From the NCBI GenBank assembly GCA_002687025.1, contig NYZG01000113.1:1-7584 (forward strand): DNA of 7,584 nucleotides. The letters are read 5' to 3'. Both the position numbers and the translations under genes were made by a program. This document shows positions 1 to 5,997 of the stretch, one piece after another. The stretch's first letter is position 1, and every line of letters begins with the position of its first letter. The stretch is from Candidatus Poribacteria bacterium. GTDB lineage: Bacteria > Poribacteria > WGA-4E > GCA-2687025. The notes beneath the pieces are model-generated. The model saw only the letters and a list, made by a program, of their open reading frames with translations, ran no database searches and had not been told where the DNA came from.

Positions 1-699
1 AGACGGGGTCACGTACGTCGACGGCGTCAGACAACGCAACGAAAACGACTGGGAAGCCGCCGCCGGATGAACTTACACACCTATTGACGCGACCTCGCGT
101 TCAAAGCCAACCCCCTGCTGAAGCCCGAGAGCATCCGCACCGCTGAAGCCGTGTGGGAGCAACGCATCGGCTCGCGCCTCCTCGGCGTCGTCTCCGCCTA
201 CCGCTACGAGATGACGGATCTGATAGACGAGACGGTCGACCCCGACGACGAGCTCGGTGTGTTCGACAACGTGAGCGAAGTCGACGCGGGCGGGGTAGAA
301 GCGGAACTGCGGGCCCATATCGGCGAAGGCGGACGCGGCTACGCGAGCTATGCCTACCAAAAGGCCGAGGACACAGCCACCGGCGCTCGCCTGACGAATT
401 CGCCTGCGCATCTCGCGCGGGCGGGCATCGTCATGCCCGTGTTACGACCGGTATTCGCGGCGGCGGAGCTGATCGTCGAATCCGGTCGTCTTACGGTCCA
501 GGACACAGAGACGGGCGCGGTCGTGTTGCTCAACGTCAACTTGTCCACCACAGACCTATTCGGCGGCGCGCGGGCGGCGCTGCTCGTGAGGAACGTGCTT
601 GACGAGACGTACGCGTATCCGGGCGGGTTCGAGCATCTGCAAGCTGCCGTATTGCAGAACGGACGAGATGTCGTGCTGACCATCGAACACCGGTTCTAG
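1..699 (+). pseudogene. TonB-dependent receptor remnant (upstream tandem copy, 5' end outside window)
   Basis: This is the C-terminal part of an outer-membrane TonB-dependent receptor, recognised because it matches the C-terminal barrel of the neighbouring copy at 757-2741 almost residue for residue (KPESIRTAEAVWEQRIGS, YASYAYQ, NVLDETYAYPGGFEHLQ) and ends in the terminal aromatic HRF typical of barrels assembled by BAM. The frame from 88 to 699 is open. Before it the gene is broken. In the frame starting at base 2 I read TYVDG (bases 11-25), an in-frame TGA at 68-70, then TYTPID (71-88), which match TYVDG and TYQPLD of the downstream copy. The match then jumps to FKANP at 100-114. Relative to the other copy about 166 bp (1962 to about 2140) are missing, which also shifts the frame. 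The first ATG in the open part (151) lies inside a barrel strand and is not a credible start. A complete receptor cannot be made from this copy. Confidence 0.8.
100..699 (+). repeat. Diverged direct repeat, unit 1 (partner 2137-2741)
   Basis: The receptor barrel end is duplicated. This unit aligns along its length with 2137-2741, apart from the 1-2 base frame difference at 2452-2453. About two thirds of residues are identical by eye, and there are exact DNA stretches such as gaagccgtgtgggagcaacg and cagaacggacgagatgtcg. These are long enough to suggest shared ancestry by tandem duplication and possible recombination between units. Confidence 0.75.
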
Positions 700-710
700 G
701 CTATGCGGCG

Positions 711-738
711 CGCTCCGGCGCCTCGACGCGCCGGAGCG
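711..738 (+). terminator. 11-bp perfect hairpin between the two receptor copies
   Basis: Bases 711-721 pair perfectly with 728-738 around a 6-base loop (ctcgac). The stem starts 11 bases after the stop of the upstream receptor and ends before the ribosome binding site of the next. No T-run follows, so a classical intrinsic terminator is not shown. It may be a weak terminator or an mRNA-stabilising or processing stem. It also argues against the ATG at 703, which would put the stem inside the coding region. Confidence 0.5.
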
Positions 739-745
739 AACATGC

Positions 746-752
746 AAGGAGA
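746..752 (+). promoter_or_regulatory. Ribosome binding site deciding the start of the second receptor
   Basis: AAGGAGA lies 4 bases before the ATG at 757 (1 base before a second in-frame ATG at 754). In-frame ATGs at 703 and 742 have no comparable purine stretch at a suitable distance. The product from 757 begins directly with a plausible signal peptide. Confidence 0.75.
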
Positions 753-756
753 GATG

Positions 757-2574
757 ATGGGCCGCGGGACGTTCCCAGGCCGAATCGGTACGACGCTGTG
801 GGCCCTGGTATGGCTTACGGGCATAGGCGCCGACGCCGACGCCCAGTCCCTCGAAGAGCTTCTGAACACCCCGATCAGCGCTCCGTCGAGCAGCGAGGCG
901 GCGTCCAAATACAGACAGGCTCTGGGCGAAGCCCCGGCGTCCGTGACCATCCTCACGTCCGCGGACATCGCGCGATACGGGTGGCGAACCCTGGACGAAG
1001 CGCTGCAGACGGTGCGAGGCGTGTACGTCAGCAACGATCGCGCCTACTCGTACCTCGGTGTGCGCGGGCACGGGCGCATGACGAACTACAACAACCGCGT
1101 CCTGCTGCTCATCAGCGGCCACATCAACAACGATGACTTCTACAATGGCGCCGAGGTCGGGCCGACTCAGGGCCTCAACCTCGACGCCATAGAGCGCATC
1201 GAAATCGTGCGCGGCCCCGGCTCAGCGCTGTACGGCGCCGGCGCCGTGTTCGCCGTGATCGATATCGTCACAAAGGATGCGGACTCCATCGACGGGCTGC
1301 GCGTCTCGGGCGAAACCGGAAGCTTCGGGCGCAAGGGGATCTCCGGCCTATACGGCGGCTCCCCGGTCGACGGCGTGGAGGTGGCCCTTTCCGGCCTCTG
1401 GAGCGACATCGACGGCCAGGATCTCTACTACGAGGAGTACGACGGGCCGTCGACCAACGCTGGCATCGCGGGAGGGGTGGATTGGGACCGAGCCCGAGGT
1501 GTCCACGGGTCGCTGCACGCCGGCGACTTCAGCGCGCAGGGCATGTTCTCATCCAGGAAGACGGCCAGACCGACCGGGGCCTTCCTGGCAGCCTTCAACG
1601 ACCCCGCCGCGACGACGCTCGACGACCGCGGGTTCTTCGAACTCCGATACGAACCGAGACTGAGCGCACGGGCCGGCGCGATGGCGCGAGGGTACTTCGA
1701 CTACTTCCACCACCAGACCGTGCTCCCATACGACGCAATCCCGGATGGGTTCGTAGAGAACGACAGTTTCTGGGGCGGCACGGAGGCGCAGTTCCTGTGG
1801 GATCCTCGCGAGTACAACCGATTGGTCGTCGGATTCGAGACGCAGCGGCACTTCACGATCGACTTCGACGTGTTCGACGAGGCGGGCACGACTTACGTCG
1901 ACGGGGCCTTCCCCTTCACGCTCCTTTCGGCGTACGCCCAGAACACGTACCAGCCGCTGGATAACCTGTCCCTCACGTTGGGAGTTCGCGGCGACAGCTA
2001 CTCCACGGATGACGACTCCGTGTCGCCTCGCGCAGCGGTCATCTACAAGCCTGCCGCGTCGAGCACGGTGAAGCTCCTCTACGGCGAGGCGTTCCGTGTG
2101 TCGACGCGATTCGAGCGACTCCTTGACGTACCGGGGTTTCTGAAGGTCAATCCGACGCTGCGACCCGAGAGCATGCGCACGGCCGAAGCCGTGTGGGAGC
2201 AACGTATTGGCTCTGACGTCCTCGGCTCAGTCTCGGTGTACCGCTACAGGATCCGGGATCTGATAGACGCGACGGTAGACCCCGCGGATGGTCTCGCCAT
2301 CTTCGGCAACCCGAGCGAAGTACGAGCTGCCGGAATCGAGGGGGAGTTGCGCGCGAAGCTGGGTGATCAGGGGCGCGTATACGCGAGCTACGCCTACCAG
2401 ACGACCGAGGACGCGGATTCCGGGCTTCGTCTGACGAACTCTCCGACACACCGCTTGCGCGTGCGGGTATCTTCGTCCCGCTCGTCCCGAAGGTCTTTGC
2501 CGCCGCCGAGGCGATCGCCGAATCCAAGCGTCTTACCGTCCAGGGAGCCGAAACCGATGCCTTCGTCCTGCTGA
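757..2574 (+). CDS. TonB-dependent receptor, frameshifted near the C-terminus
   Basis: This encodes an outer-membrane ligand-gated receptor; the ligand cannot be read from the sequence. Starting at 757, residues 1-29 form a signal peptide (hydrophobic TTLWALVWLTGIG, predicted cut ADA|QS). SLEELLNTPIS follows, then the plug at about 57-176 with APASVTILTSADI, a TLDEALQTVRGVYV segment and the plug signature IERIEIVRGPGSALYG. The rest is beta barrel. The reading frame follows the upstream copy up to LTNSPTH (codon ending 2451). After that it departs into an arginine/serine/proline-rich tail of about 41 residues and stops at 2572-2574. The correct frame resumes at 2454 as LARAGIFVPLV and runs to 2741. 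Two surplus bases (or one missing base) at 2452-2453 explain this. Repaired, the protein would be about 660 residues, normal for the family. As read, the product lacks its last 95 residues, including the terminal barrel strands and final Phe, and should not fold into the membrane. A sequencing error is possible. Confidence 0.85.
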   Translation: MGRGTFPGRIGTTLWALVWLTGIGADADAQSLEELLNTPISAPSSSEAASKYRQALGEAPASVTILTSADIARYGWRTLDEALQTVRGVYVSNDRAYSYLGVRGHGRMTNYNNRVLLLISGHINNDDFYNGAEVGPTQGLNLDAIERIEIVRGPGSALYGAGAVFAVIDIVTKDADSIDGLRVSGETGSFGRKGISGLYGGSPVDGVEVALSGLWSDIDGQDLYYEEYDGPSTNAGIAGGVDWDRARGVHGSLHAGDFSAQGMFSSRKTARPTGAFLAAFNDPAATTLDDRGFFELRYEPRLSARAGAMARGYFDYFHHQTVLPYDAIPDGFVENDSFWGGTEAQFLWDPREYNRLVVGFETQRHFTIDFDVFDEAGTTYVDGAFPFTLLSAYAQNTYQPLDNLSLTLGVRGDSYSTDDDSVSPRAAVIYKPAASSTVKLLYGEAFRVSTRFERLLDVPGFLKVNPTLRPESMRTAEAVWEQRIGSDVLGSVSVYRYRIRDLIDATVDPADGLAIFGNPSEVRAAGIEGELRAKLGDQGRVYASYAYQTTEDADSGLRLTNSPTHRLRVRVSSSRSSRRSLPPPRRSPNPSVLPSREPKPMPSSC

Positions 2575-2741
2575 ACCTGAACCTCTCGACTACGGAGCTG
2601 TTCGGCGGCGTCCACGCGTCGCTGCTTGTGAGGAACGTCCTTGACGAAGCGTACGCGTACCCGGGCGGTTTCGAGCATCTGCAGCCCGCCATAGCTCAGA
2701 ACGGACGAGATGTCGCGCTGACCGTCGAGCGGCGCTTCTAG
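2137..2741 (+). repeat. Diverged direct repeat, unit 2 (partner 100-699)
   Basis: This is the second unit of the duplicated receptor barrel end, about 2 kb downstream of the first and in the same orientation. It differs by scattered substitutions, mostly synonymous or conservative, plus the frame lesion at 2452-2453. Confidence 0.75.
2454..2741 (+). pseudogene. Detached C-terminal end of the second TonB-dependent receptor
   Basis: These 95 codons plus stop continue the barrel in a frame shifted from 757-2574: LARAGIFVPLV, SKRLTVQGAET, FVLLNLNLSTTELFGG, LLVRNVLDEAYAYPGGFEHLQ and the terminal VERRF. They match the intact end of the upstream copy (LARAGIVMPVL, LVRNVLDETYAYPGG, IEHRF). The segment has no start codon or ribosome binding site where one is needed. 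It is the displaced end of the gene at 757 and not a separate gene. The joint lies at 2452-2453, just after the codons for LTNSPTH. Confidence 0.85.
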
Positions 2742-2753
2742 GCGACGGGCAGC

Positions 2754-2772
2754 GCGCGGCATGGCGCCGCGC
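2754..2772 (+). terminator. GC-only hairpin after the second receptor
   Basis: GCGCGGC (2754-2760) pairs with GCCGCGC (2766-2772) around a 5-base loop, 12 bases after the receptor stop at 2739-2741. There is no T-run. It sits in the same place relative to its gene as the hairpin at 711-738, which makes a shared role (attenuation or 3'-end protection of receptor mRNA) plausible but unproven. Stems of 7 bp are common in DNA this GC-rich. Confidence 0.35.
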
Positions 2773-2805
2773 CGTATGTTGGGCGCGTCACTAGGGTAGG
2801 ACCGA

Positions 2806-3474
2806 GTGCGCCAGATGAGACCGGTGGCACACATCGATTCGCGTCTCCCGCACACGCGACGAAGCGTGTGGGTCGTGGCGTGGTGCGCGCTGCTACTCGC
2901 GGGCTCGACGTCCGCACAGGACATTCCCGTGCCCATGGAAACGCACCTACCCATCTGCATGACGGCGCTTGCATTCGACCGCAGCCTGCGCGACCGCGCG
3001 GGCGACGAGATTGTGTTCGCCATCCTGTTCCAGCCGCGCTTTCTCGCCTCCAACAGCGCACACGAGGAGGCGTTACGCGTGCTCGACGAACTGGGGGTCG
3101 AGGCCATCGAGGGCATTCCCGTACGCTACGTGTCCGTCCCCGTTTCCGACGAGAGAGACACGGAGAGGGCGGTGTTCGAAAGTGACGCCGATATCGTCTA
3201 CGTGGCGCCATTGCGCGCGGTGCCCCTGGACGCGATAACCCGTGTTACCAGGGAACATGACATCATGACATGTAGTGGCGTCGACGCGTACGGCCGGGCG
3301 GGCCTTACGCTGACCGTCAGCGCGCGGGGCCAAAGGCCTGAGCTGGTCGTCAACTACACCGCCATGCGAGAAGAGGGCGTCGACTTCACGGCGCAGTTGC
3401 TCGCGTATGCCCGCGTGCTTGAGTTCACCGAAGGCACGCCGGAGGCGGGCGCAGCGGGGAGGCCCACCCCCTGA
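2806..3474 (+). CDS. YfiR/DUF4154-family periplasmic protein
   Basis: A small secreted protein of 222 residues. Residues 19-37 form a signal peptide (SVWVVAWCALLLAG, predicted cut near TSA|Q). The mature part has the layout of YfiR-like proteins: an early strand with ICMTALAFDRSL (50-60), a variable middle, a DADIVYVAP strand (127-135), a THR-rich turn ending HDIMTCSG (151-158), GRAGLTLTV (163-171), and the signature end VVNYTAMREEGVDFTAQLLA (181-200), matching the family pattern iN...A..eGvdFsa.LL. In Pseudomonas, YfiR is the periplasmic inhibitor of the CHASE8-containing YfiN. Here a CHASE8-like kinase follows with a one-base overlap, so control of that kinase is the natural inference. Mature cysteines C51 and C156 could form a disulfide; Pseudomonas YfiR is redox-sensitive through disulfides. 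The GTG at 2806 is chosen because TAGGA (2797-2801) lies 4 bases ahead; ATG 2815 is an alternative. Confidence 0.75.
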   Translation: MRQMRPVAHIDSRLPHTRRSVWVVAWCALLLAGSTSAQDIPVPMETHLPICMTALAFDRSLRDRAGDEIVFAILFQPRFLASNSAHEEALRVLDELGVEAIEGIPVRYVSVPVSDERDTERAVFESDADIVYVAPLRAVPLDAITRVTREHDIMTCSGVDAYGRAGLTLTVSARGQRPELVVNYTAMREEGVDFTAQLLAYARVLEFTEGTPEAGAAGRPTP

Positions 3475-4871
3475 TGCGCGGCGTACGCATTCGCGCGAAG
3501 CTTACGGCGATGACGTCCGTCCTGGTGGCGGCGGTCTCGCTTTTCATCTTCGTGTACTTTCCGGGCGAATTCGAGCGGCGGGCGATGGACGCAACGGCCG
3601 AGAAGGCCAGGACCGTCGCGGAGATAACCGCGTTCGCGTCGGAGCCGCCGCTGATGTTTGGGGATTCTCTTTCCGCGCACGATGTGTTCGCCGGCCCTGC
3701 CGTCGACGAGGATCTCGCCTACATCGTCCTCACCGATGTCCGTGGCGACGTCTTTGCCGCGCATCGTCCCGAAGAGGCGCGGCGGGTGGGCTATCGTGCG
3801 GGCGATGGGGTGTCGAGCGACGGCATGGTGTACCGCGTGAGCGTGCAGGTGGAGCGTTCGGGCGCCGCGCTGGGCCGCCTCCACCTCGGGCTGTCGCTGC
3901 GGCCACAGCGCGAGTCAGCCGCGGCTGCGCGCCGGGCCGTTGCCTTCGTCAGCTTCGTCGTGTTCGCCCTGGGCATCGCTGCCGCGTATGTTCTTGCGAG
4001 CTTCATCACGCGGCCCCTGGCAGACGTCGTGGAGGCCGTGGAGGGCGTTGCGGGAGGCGATCTGAGTCGGCGGGTCACCGCGTCGACCAGGGACGAATTG
4101 GGCGAGCTCGCCGCGTCGTTCAACCGCATGGCAGCGCGTCTGGAAGCCACGCGCGGCGAATTGCAGACCGCGAACGATGAGCTCGGGCGCTCCAATACCG
4201 AACTCGAGCAGTTCGCCTACATCGCGTCGCACGATCTGCGAGAACCGTTGCGCACGATCGCCAGCTGCATTCAGCTGCTGGAACGCCGCTACGGCGACAC
4301 TGTCGGCGACGACGGCAAGCAGTACATCGGCTACGCGTCAGACGGCGCGAAGCGCATGCGGTCGCTGCTGGATTCCCTGCTGGAATACTCGCGCGTCGGC
4401 AGCCGTGGCGCGGGCAGCGCGCCTACGGATGTGGGGGCGGTGGTCGTGGAGGCGACGCTGTCGTTGGCCACTGTGATCGAGGAGTCCGAGGCCACGGTAT
4501 CGCACGGGGACGATCTACCCACGGTCGTCGCAGACGCGGCGCAGCTTGGGCAGGTGTTCCTGAACCTACTGACCAACGCCCTGAAGTTCCGTTCCGAGGC
4601 GCCGCCGGAGATCGTCATCCGTGCGGTCCGACGTGGTCGGGCGTGGGCTTTCTCAGTGCAGGACCGCGGCATAGGGATTGAGTCGGGGCATCTGGAGCGG
4701 GTCTTCGTCGCGTTCCAGCGGCTACATACGCACGAGGAGTATCCTGGCGTCGGTATGGGGCTGGCCATCTGCAAGAAGATCGTCGAACTGCACGGCGGGG
4801 AGATGTGGGTCGAGTCGGAGTTGGGAGCCGGTTCGACTTTCAGCTTCACGATCCCGGACAGAGCGTCGTGA
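3474..4871 (+). CDS. Membrane sensor histidine kinase, CHASE8-HAMP-HisKA-HATPase
   Basis: An inner-membrane kinase of 465 residues that autophosphorylates on histidine in response to a periplasmic signal. TM1 spans 11-30. The periplasmic domain (about 32-148) contains ITAFASEPPLMFGD (51-64) followed by a DVRGDVFAAH strand, which fits the CHASE8 sensor also found in YfiN. TM2 spans about 154-177 and HAMP 178-226 (FITRPLADVVEAVEGVAGGD, DELGELAASFNRMA), followed by a short coiled linker. HisKA carries the phosphoacceptor H253 in ASHDLREPLR, a type common in phytochrome-like kinases. The ATPase domain is intact: N-box N364/N368, G1 box D397-R-G-I-G, F box FVAFQRLH (411-418), G2 box G425-V-G-M-G, then GAGSTFSF. 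There is no receiver or GGDEF domain. The TGATG junction at 3472-3476 overlaps the stop of the YfiR-like gene, and GGGGAGG (3456-3462) lies 11 bases ahead, indicating coupled translation. The cognate regulator is not certain. Confidence 0.9.
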   Translation: MRGVRIRAKLTAMTSVLVAAVSLFIFVYFPGEFERRAMDATAEKARTVAEITAFASEPPLMFGDSLSAHDVFAGPAVDEDLAYIVLTDVRGDVFAAHRPEEARRVGYRAGDGVSSDGMVYRVSVQVERSGAALGRLHLGLSLRPQRESAAAARRAVAFVSFVVFALGIAAAYVLASFITRPLADVVEAVEGVAGGDLSRRVTASTRDELGELAASFNRMAARLEATRGELQTANDELGRSNTELEQFAYIASHDLREPLRTIASCIQLLERRYGDTVGDDGKQYIGYASDGAKRMRSLLDSLLEYSRVGSRGAGSAPTDVGAVVVEATLSLATVIEESEATVSHGDDLPTVVADAAQLGQVFLNLLTNALKFRSEAPPEIVIRAVRRGRAWAFSVQDRGIGIESGHLERVFVAFQRLHTHEEYPGVGMGLAICKKIVELHGGEMWVESELGAGSTFSFTIPDRAS

Positions 4872-4878
4872 CCGTCGG

Positions 4879-5538
4879 CTAGATGTCTGGCTCGACGTCG
4901 AGGATGCGCTCCTGTATGGCGTACTGGACCAGTTCCGCCCGTGAGCGTAACCCAAGCTTGTCCATGATCCTCCGCCGGTGGCTCTCGACGGTCTTCACCG
5001 CGATGGACAGGCCTTCCGCGGTTTCCTTGTTCGAATACCCCCGGACCACGAAGTCCACGACCTGCTTCTCGCGGTAGGTGAGCCCCGGCTTTCCGTCCGA
5101 TGCGGAAGGACCCGCGCCGGACAGGAACTCCGCCATGAACTTGTCCGCGAGTGTGCTGTCCAGGTACACCCGGCCGGCCCGCACCTCGCGGATAGCTTGG
5201 ATGATCTCCCGGTCAGCCGAACTCTTGAGGACGAATGCCCGCGCGCCGCGCTGGAGCGCCTGCTTCATGAGGAAGGTGTTGTCGTGCATCGTTAGCACCA
5301 CGATGCGCACCGACGGGCACCGCTCAATGAGTCCGCCGATGGTGTCGATGCCCGTGAGCCCGGGCATCGTGATGTCCAACACGAGCACATGCGGCTGCGC
5401 CTCCGCGACGGTCGCGATCGCCGATGCGCCGTCCTCGGCCTCCCCGACAACGCAGAGATCCCCTTCGTCCTCCAGGAGCATCTTCAGGCCCGACCGGAGA
5501 ACCGCATGGTCGTCGACGAGGAACACGCGTATCACCAT
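4879..5538 (-). CDS. NarL/FixJ-family response regulator (REC-LuxR HTH)
   Basis: A two-component transcription factor of 219 residues, normal for the family and complete. The receiver domain (about 3-120) has the acidic pair D9/D10 in FLVDDHAVLR, phosphorylation site D55 in VLVLDITMPG, switch residue T83 in VVLTMHD and K105 in FVLKSS. The LuxR-type DNA-binding domain lies at about 153-208 (LTYREKQVVDFVVRGYSNKE, VKTVESHRRRIMDKL). It is convergent with the histidine kinase, with only 7 bp between stops. Partnership with that kinase is possible from proximity, but NarL-type regulators more often pair with HisKA_3 kinases, while the neighbour is HisKA-type. The start is ATG at 5538-5536; the next codon is GTG, which would give the typical MIRVFLVDDH. 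No good ribosome binding site precedes either (GGAAAGG is 14 bases before the ATG). Confidence 0.93.
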   Translation of the reverse strand: MVIRVFLVDDHAVLRSGLKMLLEDEGDLCVVGEAEDGASAIATVAEAQPHVLVLDITMPGLTGIDTIGGLIERCPSVRIVVLTMHDNTFLMKQALQRGARAFVLKSSADREIIQAIREVRAGRVYLDSTLADKFMAEFLSGAGPSASDGKPGLTYREKQVVDFVVRGYSNKETAEGLSIAVKTVESHRRRIMDKLGLRSRAELVQYAIQERILDVEPDI

Positions 5539-5997
5539 TCGCAGTCAGTTAGCCTTTCCGCCATCTGCGTCCCGCCCGCGCACATGATCCTCAGATGCGC
5601 CGCCGCCGTCAAGGGCGCCACGTCGTCCGCAACCCCGACCTGCCGGCCCAGGGTGTGTATGACCCGTGCGGTGGGTTCTGTGAACCCTTGCCGCGCGGCG
5701 TCCGCATCCAGGCCGCGCGCCTCCCAATGCGCAACGTGCTGACCAGTAGGGCGGCCCGCGCCCGTTCGCCGCCTGCATCAGTATCCTCGCCGTGGCGTCA
5801 TCCTGGCGCCTGCTGTCGGCGACCTGCTCCCGCCCTGATGCTTGGCACGGAGTTTGTGACGCACGTCGGGGAACGGAAGCCGATCGTCGGTGCCCGAGGA
5901 GACGGGATCGACGGGCGTCCCTGCGGACCACCGGCATGGCGCTCGCGCGTATGCTCGCGGTCACCGCAGGTGGCTTCGCGCGCGGAAGGCTGCGATA
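5539..5997. other. 459-bp stretch without a convincing intact gene; possible minus-strand gene remnant
   Basis: This lies between the divergent response regulator and the coiled-coil membrane protein, so promoters for both are expected here, but I see no clear -35/-10 pair. One minus-strand frame is open from 5777 to 5532 and its stop overlaps the regulator start (GAATGGTGA). Its translation is protein-like (HVAHWEARGLDADAARQGF, TEPTARVIHTLGRQVGVADD, VAPLTAAAHLRIM) but has no plausible start. Further upstream, protein-like pieces appear in alternating minus frames (TDDRLPFPDVRHKLRAKHQ; then VADSRRQDDATARILMQAAN). This could be a decayed gene once cotranscribed with the regulator, or chance open frames in GC-rich DNA. 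I recognise no family. Confidence 0.35.
5984..5989 (+). promoter_or_regulatory. Ribosome binding site deciding the start of the coiled-coil/zinc-ribbon protein
   Basis: GGAAGG lies 8 bases before the ATG at 5998, better placed than any purine stretch before the in-frame GTG at 5890. The in-frame ATG at 6052 has GGAG (6037-6040) 11 bases ahead and remains a possible alternative. Confidence 0.6.

Noticed and set aside
703..756. ATG at 703 (or 742) as the start of the second receptor
   Set aside because: This would place an 11-bp hairpin in the coding region and an arginine/proline-rich leader before the signal peptide; the ribosome binding site at 746-752 points to 757.
1549..2202. Long open frame on the minus strand inside the receptor gene
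   Set aside because: It is antisense to a well-supported receptor barrel, its composition mirrors the sense codons, and it has no domain.
2440..2460. Programmed ribosomal frameshift in the second receptor
   Set aside because: There is no slippery heptamer or homopolymer at the junction (cacaccgcttgcg), and the shifted tail before the early stop is not conserved in the other copy.
3407..4180. Plus-strand open frame of 257 codons over the YfiR-like gene end and kinase start
   Set aside because: It is arginine/glycine-rich, typical of an off-frame reading of GC-rich genes, and overlaps two well-supported genes.
3474..4871. The kinase as a YfiN-type diguanylate cyclase
   Set aside because: There is no GGDEF motif; HisKA and complete ATPase boxes are present instead.
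5957..5967. Dyad gcggtcaccgc as an operator 30 bp before the start at 5998
   Set aside because: Five-base half sites are expected by chance at this GC content, and no known regulator site is matched.
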